From: Gari tellinella
Taxonomy: Eukaryota > Mollusca > Bivalvia > Cardiida > Psammobiidae
Assembly (NCBI GenBank): GCA_922989275.2
Contig: OV277856.1
Span: forward strand, 87,377,038-87,441,037
Length of the DNA: 64,000 nt
Direction of reading: 5' to 3'
Shown here: piece after piece, positions 10,632 to 22,187 of the stretch
Layout: the number at the start of each line of letters is the position of its first letter
Position numbering within the stretch: position 1 is the stretch's first letter
The notes under the pieces: generated by a model
What the model was told of the DNA's origin: nothing
What the model saw: the letters and a program-made list of their open reading frames with translations, nothing else
Databases searched by the model: none
Translations under genes and position numbers: made by a program

Positions 10632-12070
10632 TTATGCCGTAACACCACAAACGGTACCAGTAACTGAATTTGTTGTCGCCACCGAGCAAGTTGCGTGGAA
10701 ATTACAGGAAGGAGAGGCGGACCAACTACGGTTCGAGGTTACGGAAATTTTGAAAAATGTTAAGCCACCAAAGCAGAACATTTCTAAAGTAGAATGTTAA
10801 GCCCTCTTATCATTACAAAAAGACAAATACATTATGATTCTCCCAGCAGATAAGGGTAGGGCTACAGTTGTGATGAACGTGAATGACTATGAAAGTAAGG
10901 TAAAAGAAATGTTGTCTGATAACAAGACTTATGAAAAGCTAAGGGCAGACCCAACTATGTCATACAAGGGAAAGCTAGTCAAGTCCCTTGAAAGGTAATG
11001 AAGAAGGGAAGGTCACCTAACAACAGTATGACTACCTCTATCCAACATCAGAAATCGTCCCCCGTATGTATTGTACCCCCAAGATTCACAAGAAAGACAC
11101 GCCCCTAAGACCCATAGTGGATTATACAGGCTCTATAGGATACAACACATCTAGATCACTAGCCGATCTATTGGGACCTCTAGTTGGAAATACTTGTCAC
11201 CATGTCAAGAATTCTAAAGATCTCTGTGAGGAATTGGATACAGTTATGCTAGAGGAAGACGAAATGTTTGTGTCACATGATGTGGGTTCCCTCTTCACTG
11301 ACACGCCTATTGACAAGTCGCTATTGATCATTATAAAACAGACTAGAGGAAGACAGTACACTAGGAGATAGAACCAAGTTAAAAAAAGACGACATTATGA
11401 TATTGTTGGAGTTAATACTTACCACAACATACTTTTCGTTCCGTGGGGAGTTCTACAAACAAAAGTTCGGCACCGCCATTGGCAGCCCCGTATCCCCCAT
11501 TGTAACCAACCTCTTTATGGAATACCTGGAACAACGGGCTATAGCTACAGTCCCCATTAATTGCACGCCCCGACTGTGGAAACGTTATGTTGATGACATC
11601 CTGGAAGTCATTAAGAGAGGTAGGACTCAAGAACTGACAGACCACATCAACACAGCAGATACAACCGGGATCATCAAGTTTACCCACGAAGAAGAGTCGG
11701 AAAACAGTATCCCTTTTCTGGACGCTCTAATCGTAAAGAAACAGGATGGCAGCATGAAAGTTCTCGTTTACAGGAAAAAGACACACACAGATCAATACCT
11801 ACACTTTAATTCACACCACCCTCTGCAACATAAGCTAGGAGTGATCCAGACTTTGATGGATAGGTATAATAGTGTGGTGACTGTAATAGAGGACAAGAAG
11901 AAAGAACAGACAGTCTCACGTGAAACAAGCATTAATGAAGTGCGGTTACCCATCTTGGACTTTCAAGAAAGTGATTAACAGAAAGAAAAGATCGGGAGAA
12001 AAGAAAGTGAGTGAAAATAAGGACAAGTCAGTTGGTGTTGCGGTTCTCCCCTTCATCAGTGGTGTATCAG
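10632..12070 (+). pseudogene. PLE reverse transcriptase (second exon-like piece)
   Basis: Continues the PLE protein: AVTPQTVPVTEFVVATEQ (from 10635), then ILPADKGRATVVMNVNDY (10837-10890), the conserved Penelope motif; MYCTPKIHKKDTPLRPIVDY from 11066; HDVGSLFTD (11276-11302), where the first catalytic aspartate region would be; GTAIGSPVSPIVTNLFMEYL (11470-11529); RYVDDILEV at 11584-11610, with the catalytic YVDD; and EESENSIPFLDALIV. A stop at 10798, a stop at 10996, a stop at 11369 and a frameshift near 11930 break it. Coding similarity (GYPSWTFKKVI, then VLPFISGVSE) ends about 12065, before any GIY-YIG domain. Confidence 0.88.
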
Positions 12071-12093
12071 AAGGTGATGAACCGGGACCAGGG

Positions 12094-12275
12094 GGCGTTC
12101 CGGCTAAGCCAGATCTACAACTCTTTGTTTGCTACCACTTCCGGTAGCAACAAGGGAAAGTTAATCCCAGTTCCCGCAGATCAGTTGCCAGTGATCAAGC
12201 GAACTGTCCAGTTCGCGAAACTGTCTGGGTAAATAAATTTACTTATAGCAGTGTAACAAGAACTTTACTAACAAA
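12094..12275 (-). repeat. PLE right terminal arm, inverted
   Basis: Complement of 5023-5203: starts GCGTTCCGGCTAAGCC, contains TTGCTACCACTTCCGGTAGC, and ends AAGAACTTTACTAACAAA. The two arms are clearly alike with scattered differences, so this was one element. Confidence 0.85.
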
Positions 12276-12369
12276 ACAATTGGTTCAAATGTTCCAATGT
12301 CTACCTCACAAGTGTCGTCTGCCATTACTGTTTTATTGTAATAAAGGAACACTCTCTTATAGCTTGATC

Positions 12370-12583
12370 TTAATCCTTAGCCCGCCAAAAAAATTGTCGT
12401 CTGCTATATGTCTCGTCTGCTTCAAGTTTCAAAGTGCTTCAAAGTTGCTCAAAATTGCTGAAAATGTTGTCCGAGTGTCAAACAGCTTGGATCCGGATGA
12501 GACGCCGAGTTACTCGGCGTCTCATCCGGATCCAAGCTGTTTGCATATGGAGCTATAGTCGTGATTGGCAGGCTAAGGGTTAA
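12370..12583 (-). mobile_element. Family A MITE, inverted near-twin of 1594-1806
   Basis: From TTAATCCTTAGCCCGCC to GGCAGGCTAAGGGTTAA. Hairpin at 12479-12543 with GAGTTACTC centre. Over its length it is the complement of the 1594-1806 element with only scattered differences, including the odd GAGTAACTC/CGTCTCATCCGG version of the hairpin, so the two share a recent source. Confidence 0.88.
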
Positions 12584-12839
12584 TCTTGATTATTTTAATC
12601 GTGGATAGAAATCGGTCGATGAAGCTCGTTAAGGATAGCAGGGCAATGCTAAAAGCGAACGTTTCTACTTTATTGGACACACATATGGAACAATATTACC
12701 TTATTTATTGTATTGCACTGAAGTCTATTTGACTTTTCGAAGTTTATTTGACTATTCATATCGGCACCATAAGGCCATTTCATGTGTTGCGGTGTTGTAA
12801 AACCCAACTCAATCAATCATTGAATATTCATAAGATCGT

Positions 12840-14600
12840 ATCACTTCTATCTATCTAATCGTTTGACCACTCTTCCACTCATCTCTGTTTTCTATCAGTT
12901 TTGGTAGATGATCTGCTGGGCAGTCCGCATCCTCACTCAGCTGATCGATGTACATCTTGCTTGGACGTCCATAGTAGGACACCGCTGATGAGCTCGTCTT
13001 TACTTCTCAATAAAAGCGCATTCTTCTCTCTCGTCGTTTTGTATGGGAGATAGGTGGTAGATGCCCAAATAGCCGCTGTTTTGTTGGATGCTCAGTCCAG
13101 GATTTATGGAAGCTGCTCGTAACATTCTGGTATAGTTGTTTTTTTCTCTCAGTTCTTTGTGAGAGTCCAGGCCGTACACCCACATACATTAATACTGACG
13201 TTACTGTGGCTTGGAAGAATGTGCGTTTTGTTTTGTCTGGGAGGGACGATTTCCATATGGTGGTTGGTGAATTTATCTAAAGCTGACGAGGCTTTTGCGA
13301 GTCTAGAATTTACATCGGTCGTGGTTGAACAGATATTGCATCCAAAATACACAAAATATTCCACCTTTTTAATCGGCTTGTCTGTGAGTGATTTTATATC
13401 TCCGTCTTGGTTAAACCTCATGAACTCTGTCTTGTCTACATTAACATGTAAGCCAACGCCATCAAGATCACCGGATGTCAACAGATGTTTGTAGGGCATA
13501 GTCAATGCATATAATGAACAAGTACGGTGCTAGTTTGTTTTCCTGTAAAACCCCTGCAGTGATGGCAAATAGGTATGTGTCTCCATCGGATGATCTGTCC
13601 ATTGCAGTTTTATTTTCGTACAACATCATAATAGCATCCACTTTTTCATCTAGTATACCATAACCTCGGAGTATTTTTTCCTATGCGAATTGAGTCAAAG
13701 GCTTTTGAAAAGTCAACAAAAAGGAGAACAGCTTCAAGGTGTTTAGACCTCACTCCTTCTATGATATGTCTTACTGTCAGAAATTGAGAAACTGTTGACC
13801 TCGATCTACGGAATCCTTTTTGATTCTTTTACATTATATTCTCTCTTTATGGTCTGATGCGGTTGAGAAGCATTGCATTGTAGATATTTGCAGCAATTGC
13901 AGAGAGTGTAATTCCCCTGTAGTTCTTTGTAATACCTAAGTCACTTTTCTTTGGGAAGGGAATGATGCACCCATTAGTCCATTTCTCAATAGGATTTTGA
14001 TTGTAGACTTCATTACATAGTAAGTAAGCTATCGTCAAATTGACTTGTCTTCCAGACTTCCAGGGGGGGGGGGGGGAATTTCATCAAGGCCTGTAGCCTT
14101 CTTGTGCTGCAGTGAATTTACAACTTGATCAAGTTCTTCATGGGAAAATTCCTCTGGTTTAACATCTAGTTATTGGTGAATAATGGTTTCTATTGGTTCA
14201 TCAGTAACTTTAGGAGGCTTTCTCAATATATTTTTGAAATGTTCTTGTCACAATGTATTTTTTCCCTCTTCGCTATCAGCTCTTAGCTTCGATTTTGTAG
14301 TGCTTTCCTTTCCACTGACTTATTTTGCTAGTGCATATTTCAGGTTTTAAACTGCATTTTCTAAAAGATCTATTCTGCTTTGAACATAATGTTCCTGCTC
14401 ATGTTTGTACGTGCTCACAAAGGCTTCTATGGCCTCGTTGTACTCATTCTTGTTCAAGTTCGAAGGAGTTTGTCTCTTCAGTTGAGCCTTTTTCTATAGC
14501 ATATCTCTCTTTTTCTGAACTTCTTGTGTATCCCATGGGACCATCCTCTTTAGCCTCTGTTTCCGTGGGGTGTACTCATCTTAACATTCTTTAGCCTTTG
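12840..14600 (-). pseudogene. RTE-type LINE reverse transcriptase, decayed
   Basis: Read from the minus strand: a linker with VPWDTQEVQKKRDM (near 14520) and EAIEAFVSTYKHEQEHYVQ in broken frames; then HEELDQVVNSLQHKKATGLD (about 14095-14155); KWTNGCIIPFPKKSDLGITK and NYRGITLSAIAANIYN (13880-13980), the RT motif 1-2 region; VLLFVDFSKAFDSI (13690-13731) with the catalytic aspartate; VGLHVNVDKTEFMRF (about 13420-13465); KKVEYFVYFGC; and CTAWTL, YTRMLRA and GRPSKMYIDQLSEDADC towards the C-terminus. It ends with stop TAG at 12851-12853 and a GATA-type short tail. Many frameshifts and stops; the endonuclease part is missing. Confidence 0.85.
14063..14076 (+). repeat. Poly-G run of 14
   Basis: Fourteen consecutive G inside the decayed RTE sequence. 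It is a prominent homopolymer and may be a place of sequencing error. Confidence 0.9.
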
Positions 14601-14673
14601 TTTCTGCGGAATGCACTCATCTTAACATTATTTAGTCTCTGTTTCTGCGGGATGCACTCATCTTAACACTTAT
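14551..14673 (+). repeat. Three tandem copies of a 41-bp unit
   Basis: Units start at 14551, 14592 and 14633, each of the form TAGYCTYTGTTTCYGYGGRR followed by TGYACTCATCTTAACAYT. They lie at the 5' edge of the antisense RTE remnant, whose coding sense covers at least the first unit. Confidence 0.85.
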
Positions 14674-14799
14674 GAGTCCATAGTTGTCGTCAGCGTTTAT
14701 TTACAGAATACAAACAGCTCGTTCATTAGGAGTCTCAAACAGTTTGGACCATGACCAGACTGGAATTACTTTCCGTTAGATCATGTTCCATACTGGTTG

Positions 14800-15344
14800 C
14801 AAATAAATAGAGGATAACTGTTTTTTTCAGTGTAAGATCGAAATTTAATCCATTGAGTGAACATCAGACGTTATATTTTCACGAGTTCTGATGTTCACGA
14901 AATGGATTAAATTTCGATCTTACACTGAAAAAAACACAGTTATTCTATTTATTTATGCTTTTAAGCCCATTTTAAACGAAATTGTTTGAAAATTAAAAGC
15001 TAAAGTACATTATTTATCCCGTGTTGAGCCCCGAGTTTTATGTCGAACACATGTGCGTGACAGTTGGCGGTACAATGACGTCACTTATTTGTTGATTTGA
15101 CGTCAACGGAATTACATCGTTACTTCCGATCTTGGATTCGTGTTCTTCTGTTGAGTGGTTCGCGACAAAACGGACTGCCGGAATTGAACGATAAGACACG
15201 ATTGACTACAATTCTTGTGGAGCCCTACGAGGAAAACTCATAAAAGAAGCACGAGCGACGATAATTCCACTGCTTGAAGCAGTGGATTACCAAGTGATAA
15301 TCCACTGCTTTTTTCAAGGTAATCCATCGAAAAGCATAAATAAT
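14800..15344. mobile_element. Family F composite palindromic element, copy 1
   Basis: Left module: long inverted arms, AATAAATAGAGGATAACTG ... CAGTTATTCTATTTATT, with CAGTGTAAGATCGAAATTTA and its complement around a shortened centre (14800-14953). Right module: from TTATTTATGCTTTTAAGCCC to AAAAGCATAAATAA (14946-15344), containing a short palindrome GTGGATTACCAAGTGATAATCCAC near 15280. A second copy in the same orientation lies at 22926-23471. No coding capacity. Confidence 0.8.
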
Positions 15345-18145
15345 AAGATGTCATGCTTTGTAAGGGAGAAATTCTTATTTCAAATCTTACGTTTTCTTTT
15401 GAACACGTCAATATGGTATCATTACAGTTTAGTAGCAAGTCAAGTTAATTGGATATAACAGGTGAAAAATACCAGTTTGCAGTTACATTCAACAGCAGTT
15501 AAAAATCTCTTCCAACATAAAACATGTATATATAAAAATCAAATAAAAACAATTTGTACCATAAACACACGCCGAGTTCCTCAGAGTCTGTTCTATTTCC
15601 AGACTGTTTTCAAATTCGAAACAAGTTGTGCTTATCAAAGAATGATTGAACTCGCAACATTTAAGTAACTTGTATCTTAATATCATGACCTAGCTACATG
15701 CCACTAACAAACAACACTGTCCTTATTGGTGACAGTGTTCCACATAGAAGAAGTCAACATTTTGAACAAGTGAGAAGCCTACGTTTCTATGCATATAGAA
15801 GTAGTAAAACACCTACAGTGCAATTAATCTGAAGGAGATCCATTGTTTGTGCTATATTTGCTGCTTCTGGTTTAGCTTTATGCTTCTTTGAAGTCTCGGA
15901 TTCCCTACACAACTGTATGCAGCAGGCAAATCTGTGAAAACTGTTACAAATAGCTCTGTTTGGAAAGCTGACTATATGCATCTTTTCTGAAGAAAAAAAT
16001 GTTTTTGAATAAAATTGTAACAATTTGAAGACGACAATATTTGCAATCGATAATTACATAGAGGTTTAATGTACTAAACTGTAGAAAATGCCCAGTTACA
16101 AGACTTTTGAGATGTTGAAGACATATGAACGGTTAAAGAATTATTAATGAAAACATAGATTCTGGTAGCTGGAGCTCTGGGAAGGGGTATATCTTATCCT
16201 CGAGGTTTGTTTGAAAGAGAGTTAAGTGTGACGTTGGCTTTAAAACATGTTAATAACATGCCTGTATTGGTGTTCAGATTAATAGGGCACACACTTCTCA
16301 CCCATGGGGTCCATAACTCGATCCCAGGTCGGAGCAATGTACAACATTAATTGTTTTCGCCTGTCGGACAACTTGGTTTTCACCGGATACTCCGGTTTTT
16401 TCCCCAGTAGGGACTAACAGGCCATCATTCGAGCTGCCATCGAGCATGATTTGTATAAGGTGAAATAGCTTGTTTGACAATCGGTGTAAAATGAATTTGC
16501 TTAAACAAATAAACAAATTTCCTAAAATAGCTTACTTTAACACTTTTGTCATTTGTCAAAAAGTTACCTGGCATATGAGATCCTATGATTCATAAACTCT
16601 TTCATTGCCAACGCCGACAGCACTGACACTTGCAAATAACGCCACTTAACACACTGTGTGATCAGAATCCAAACCGATTGACAATCACATCAATGTATTT
16701 TAATTAATAACGCATTAAATGCCAAATTTTAAAAGTAAAAACAGACAAAATATGAGCAGACGATAATACTGTAGTGTTAGACGGGTCTTTACGTCATACT
16801 TGCAGTGGACAGGTTAATGAATGGGCAATGAACACACGTTTGACTGTATTTAGAAGCGCAATTAGACCTTGGGCAAGTATACTATTTGTATAGATACTAA
16901 TCTAATTAGGCGATAATTTCCCAGGCAAACATTGACGCTATACGCGTATGTATCACTCAATTGTTATTTGATGTTCCCATTCAGGTACATTAAAGAGCAA
17001 CCTAATTAAATGCCGTTGGTCAGGAATCATTATGTAGGAGACAAAAATAGTACAATTATTGTTCAAAAATAAAATTGGATGCTATGATAGTGTTGCCATT
17101 TTGGTAACACATTCGTCAGCTTAATGTTTATATTGTATTAGGGCTCAATTCATATCATTTCATGTTGCCATTTCCATTGCACACGTTACAGACGCCCGCG
17201 AGAAACAGAACTATGCCGAAACATTCTATGATATGTTTTTCTTATAGTATCAATTTTATAACATCTTATTGCTTGCGTTCCTATAAATGAAACCTCTTTG
17301 TAGAGTTATGAACGATAAACACTCGAAAGGTAAGGTATACCCAGGTGAAATCTAAACTCAGAAATAAGGAATTTTCAAATGAATAATTACATATTTTTAT
17401 TTCATTAAAGTTATGTGCTTGTTTTAAGCAGGAGCTTTCCGATATTTTTATCCTGCTTTCAACCCTAGCTGTTCTTTTATTCTTAAACAAAGTCGTTATT
17501 CCACCAAATATAAAACATAGTTAATTTTCAATTATAAACGATGACTGAAGTAACACTTCTATTTACAGTTCGACACTGCAATGATGATTTGCTTCATTAT
17601 GGAAATTAACTTTGCGTCATTTCAGTATCTTTACTGTTCAACACTCGCAATGACACGTGTTATGTCATGATTGAAAACATATGCAGTCAACAGTTCATAT
17701 ATTTGTAAATAGAAATTGGTTTTAATACCCAATGTCTTCCTGAAAAGTGTCGTATGTAACTCAACGATATACTGGATATTAACCGCTTTGCTTCCGTGAC
17801 GTAATCAGCTTTAAATTGTCTGTTTTTGTTTCCCAAATTTAAATAAAGTATAATCTAAATGCAAGTCAACCAGTGTGGCTATAACCGTTGTATTTGGGGT
17901 AAGGCAATCAAGGGGTTTAACATTAGCTATTTACTATAGTGAAAACATAGGAACAGACATATAGTAAAATATTAAATCTTAGATTACCTGGGATACTGTT
18001 GTTATCAATATCATTCGTAGATGTTCAAAACGCATAGCAGTATAATTTATTTTGCATTTATAACTGAAGAAAAATCTCCACATATTACAAATATCTTAAC
18101 AATTTCACTACAAAGATATATACTGCTAAAGAATGTCATTAGGTT
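15345..18145. other. No gene seen, 2.8 kb
   Basis: AT-rich sequence with only short chance frames (up to 78 codons, several on opposite strands of each other). No exon-like codon bias, no clear repeats, and no inverted-repeat elements recognised. Confidence 0.45.
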
Positions 18146-20000
18146 TGTAACTACCCGCAGATTGCGGTCAGTATTTTACCCTTTTTCGGAAGTTGTATTC
18201 CGCTGGTTCCTAGACAATTATGATAGATAGTTTATTTAGTTTAAACATATGTGACTACCCGCAGGGTGCTGTCAGTGTTTTAGTATTTCCGGAAGTTGTA
18301 TTCCGCGGGTGTCTGGAGAGAGATCGTTAGTCCGTAAGTTAGCTTTTGAAGAAGAAGGATCTTGTCTTGGAAATCTGCTTAGAATATTGTAAGTTTTTGT
18401 TGTTTGTTCTTTATGAAGATTCGGAACTATTTTAGAATTATCTTAGTAATTTCTATTCGACTACCCATTTTAGCGCCATTTACAAATCGTTACTTTTCCT
18501 TTATTCGGCTGTCACGAATGGTTTAATTCTATTGTTCACTATTAACTTAACTCGTTCCTATAACAACCCTTTAAACGTTTCAGGAACTTCACATTGTTAT
18601 AAGCACAGGGCAGAGAGTGAGAGGCCATTGTTGTGAGAGTTGTCGCGCCTTGCGTGATGGTAAGTTACATTTGTCATTTAGAAGAGTCCATTATATTTTG
18701 ATGTAAACAAAGACAAACAGTAACCAGATCAGGGGACCTCATTATCTTGTAATATTGTTGTTACAAGCAGATTATATTGTATGTGTTAATACTTATTATT
18801 AGTGTTAGCAAGTTAAAGGTTTATGCCCATGACGTCATTGTATATACATGTTTGTTTACAGATCAGCTGAGTGTACATGACTGTGAATCATTTGATTATA
18901 AACATAGCTATTAGTAAAATGATTTCTCCTTTATATTTATTACAGACTGTGTATTCACGACGTGGTGACGTCTCGGGAGATTGAGCTGCTATACATATAT
19001 ATTGGAACTGTACATGATAAATAAAGTATAGTAAATTGCGCTGCCTTTGGTCGTTAATCTACCCAGCGTTCAACCAGGCCAAAGTATTTACACATATTTT
19101 ATTTCGAATTTGTAACAGAAATGGGGTCGGGCTACAAGTGCTCACCAGTTAGTTACAGCTCTTCTCCTTAGATTATTATGATTATTATGATTATGATAGA
19201 TCAGTCACCTTGAAAATCTGCTTGAAAAGTTTGTGTTGTTTGTTCATTGTGAAGGTTCGGAAATAATTTAGAAGTATTGTTCTTTATTCGTGTGCATTAT
19301 TTCGGTCGGATGTTCGTTATTTATACGTATTTTAGTTATTCGAAGATCTAAGTAATTTCTATTCGACTACACATTTAGGCGCAATTTTTAAATTGTTACT
19401 TTTCCTGTTTTTCGGCTGTCACGAATGGTTTAATTTTATTGTTCACCTTTAATTCAACATGTTGCTATAACACCCTTTAACGTTTCAGGCACTGCACATT
19501 GTTATTAGCAACAGAGCAGAGAGAGATGGGTCATTGTAGTTTGTGAAGGTTGTCGCGCCTTGTGTGATGGTAGGTTGATTAGCTATTGGAAGAATCCATT
19601 ATATGTTTCATAAAGTAAATAAATGTAAAGCAGGGTCCAGATCAGGAGATCTACTTATTTTAATTACATTGATTTTGCAAGCAGAGTATAAGTTTTAATA
19701 CTTATTATTATTGTAAACAAGGTAACACATTTATGCTCATGACGTCATCATACATGTTTGTTTACAGATCATCTGACTGTACATGACTGTGCACCATTTG
19801 ACTATAATCAGTACTATTTGTAAAAGGGTTTCTGTTTGTATTTATTGGAAACTGTATTCATACGTCATATCCCCTACAGAGCCGGTCAGGAGAAGTTAAG
19901 ATATTTAAGATATTCTATTAGAACTATGTACATGGTAATGACATTAGCAAACTGACACAGCCTTTGGTCATCATTCTACCCGGGACAAGTACAGGGTTCA
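18146..20000 (+). repeat. Tandem LTR-like units
   Basis: Unit A runs 18250-19117; unit B, about 19198-20000, repeats most of A from AAATCTGCTT onward; a first fragment at 18146-18216 repeats the start (ACTACCCGCAG ... CGGAAGTTGTATTCCGC). Shared blocks include CGGCTGTCACGAATGGTTTA, TTTCAGGMACTKCACATTGT, GAGAGTTGTCGCGCCTTG with GTGATGGTAAGT/GTGATGGTAGGT, and GCCTTTGGTC. Unit A starts TG and ends CA, and carries AATAAA at 19019 and a TGGGGTCGGG-like stretch just past its end that could be a primer-binding site. It looks like a retrovirus-type LTR, but no gag or pol is present; this reading is tentative. Confidence 0.5.
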
Positions 20001-20236
20001 GTTTTGCAGGTTCATTTCAAGAAGTTGAGTACTTTGAGTTAGTACTTTGATTAAAAATATATCTCAAACAAATTTGATTCTTATGAGATCCTAGTTAATG
20101 TGTCAGAGCTCAGAGCTTATTTCAAAAGGTTTGTAAATGAAAAGCTGTCATGCTGAGATGATTAACTGGCATTTTACAATTTAAGAACAAAGACGTAAAG
20201 TAGTGATTGTTTCCTAGACGTTCATGTTAACCATGT

Positions 20237-20370
20237 TTCTGGTATGGTATCGTCTGCTTCAAAACTGTTGTCTGCATTACGTTTAAAATGCAGTTTTACA
20301 TACTTTCGAAATAAAGAAATTTAAAAACGAATGTAAAACGATCTTAATCCCGACCAGCCGCAGGGTTACC
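20237..20370 (+). mobile_element. Family A MITE remnant without hairpin
   Basis: Has ATCGTCTGCTTCAAAACTG, GTTGTCTGCATTACG and a right end GACCAGCCGCAGGGTTA. The palindrome is missing. Confidence 0.5.
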
Positions 20371-20667
20371 CTTAGTGTCACATGACATTTCATAGTAATA
20401 TACTTAACGAAACTCATTAGTCTAGATTTCAAAAACGATATTATCAGTTAAAAGGTGTGAGTTTATAAAGTCTTCATTTACGTATATCGTATTCTGCCGA
20501 CTTTTACATTTACCTCCCTGGTCATCGAGTCACAAGTCGGCCATTTACATACGGCGCATGTTGCAGCCATGGTACATTGACTTCTTTCCCTCACAGGTAC
20601 CCATTTTATTCAACTGGGTGAAGTGGAGCAATGTAGGGGTAAATTTGTGCTCAGAAAAATTTCAGTG

Positions 20668-20740
20668 ATCCTGATAGGGCTCGAACCAGGAACCTCTCTC
20701 TTCCTAGGCGAGCGTCCTACCACTGGACCATCGACCCTAC
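20668..20740 (-). pseudogene. tRNA-Pro(AGG)-like sequence
   Basis: On the minus strand: GGGTCGATGGTCCAGTGGTA with a perfect D stem (GTCC/GGAC), anticodon arm CTCGC-CTAGGAA-GAGAG with anticodon AGG and four of five pairs, and TGGTTCGAGCC as B box. The acceptor and T stems do not close, so it is a pseudogene or SINE head. Confidence 0.55.
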
Positions 20741-20873
20741 GTTAACTTTCAACAATGTATAACACTCATTTTTGCAATTGATCTAATGGAGACTCGCTAA
20801 TTGTATTAAACAGTACCGTTTCTGTGTATCCTGCTTTGAGCAGAAATGTACTGTTCGACACACCAATCCTTTG

Positions 20874-21125
20874 TTAACCCTTTCCCCAATAGAAGCGCCT
20901 TTTAGCGGATATGATTTATTCATCCGCTGAAGAAAATAGATCCAATTTAATCAGTGATGTATATGTATTATGGGGAATATTTTCTATATTATAGCACATG
21001 ATAGCTTAAAGCAGGCTGAAAGTAAAGCAGAATGTGCCCTAAGGCACATTCTGCTTTACTTTCAACCTGCTTTATGTAGTCACCTATCTTAAGTACTAGA
21101 AATAGGCTATGAGGTAAAGGGTTAA
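20874..21125 (+). mobile_element. Family B MITE
   Basis: Ends TTAACCCTTTCCCC ... GGTAAAGGGTTAA. The centre (21005-21075) is a 70-nt palindrome, AAAGCAGGCTGAAAGTAAAG then CAGAATGTGCC and its complement. In this copy both arms carry TGTGCC/GGCACA where most carry TGCGCC/GGCGCA, a matched change. TTAA at both ends suggests TTAA target duplication. Confidence 0.85.
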
Positions 21126-21730
21126 GTAATCAAAGCAATAAATGTAATGAAAGATTGCAACCTCGGTCCACTTCTGTTCAAAAGTAAACAAGACACATTA
21201 TACAGTCAATATGTTTTAACCGGTTACTTAAATAAAAAAGTAATGGACGTTTGGAAGGGATTTGCAGCTTAGAGCGGAACAAATGTAATGAATATAGCTC
21301 CTACAAGGGCTCCGGGCATTACCATTTTCCTACATCAAATCGCAATTAAAATATTTGTGTCGATACAGATCGATACGATGCTAAAATGGATGGATGCTCG
21401 ATGCAAGTTTGACTGTATTTAGAAGCAGTGATTTAGGTCAAATCCAGTGCCATTAATACCGTTTTATCGACAATAATGTAATTAGGCGATTGTCCCTTCA
21501 CAAGTTCTGCTGGAGTTGCACACGCATTTATCACTCAGAAGCCGTTTGATGATTCCAATTAGGTACACATACAAGAAAACTGAAAGATTAGACATTTCAG
21601 GTCAGGAATCATTAGGTAAGATACACATATAGATCATTATTATACTTCAAATACAAAAGGATAGTATATAAAATGGATACCAATTTGATGACACTTTCGT
21701 CAGTTTATGTATCGAACAGTATTAAAGAAA
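21126..21730. other. No gene seen
   Basis: AT-rich unassigned sequence. Confidence 0.4.
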
Positions 21731-21892
21731 TAATAAATTCATACCAGTGTTTTATCGTGGCCAAAATCACCGTAGGAGTTGAGATGCGTAGTAATTAAAT
21801 CACAAAGTCGAAGGCCGAGCGATTTTATTACCAGTATCTCAACGACTACCCGTGTTTTATTGCACGATAAAACATTGGTATTAATTTATTAT
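21731..21892. mobile_element. Inverted-repeat element, CCAGTGTTTTATCGTG ends
   Basis: Left ATACCAGTGTTTTATCGTG and ACCGTAGGAGTTGAGAT; right ATCTCAACGACTACCCGTG and CACGATAAAACATTGGTAT. Pairing extends outward into AATAAATT/AATTTATT. About 160 nt, one copy seen in the window. Confidence 0.75.
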
Positions 21893-22187
21893 TTTGATTC
21901 TAACACTTCAATTTAACCAGGTTAACCACAATTTGAACCGACGCAACGGTGCTACATTTCTTGGCATACGCATTTGCAAAGCCATAAGGCGTCACGTACA
22001 GACGCTACAGCGCGTGAGTGTTTAATTGAGAATTTTATCACAGATACGTTCCTTCTTTGTTTATATAGAGATGTTCGCGAAATGGTTAGAATTTTTCTTC
22101 AATAACGATGCCTTATCAACTTCACCATCGCAATTATGAACTTCCTTATAATCGCAATTATACCTGTCTTTAATTATTTCGTCTGTT

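Larger units (their letters stand above)
5023..12275 (+). mobile_element. Penelope-like element (PLE), decayed and interrupted
   Basis: Two arms of about 180 nt in inverted orientation (5023-5203 and 12094-12275) enclose a PLE reverse-transcriptase coding region read on the plus strand. Inverted terminal arms are a known PLE arrangement. The coding region is split between 5625 and 10632 by a LINE; without that insertion the element would be about 2.25 kb, short for a PLE. The 3' GIY-YIG endonuclease typical of most PLEs is not visible: recognisable coding stops near 12065 and runs into the right arm. Stops and frameshifts show it is dead. Confidence 0.85.
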
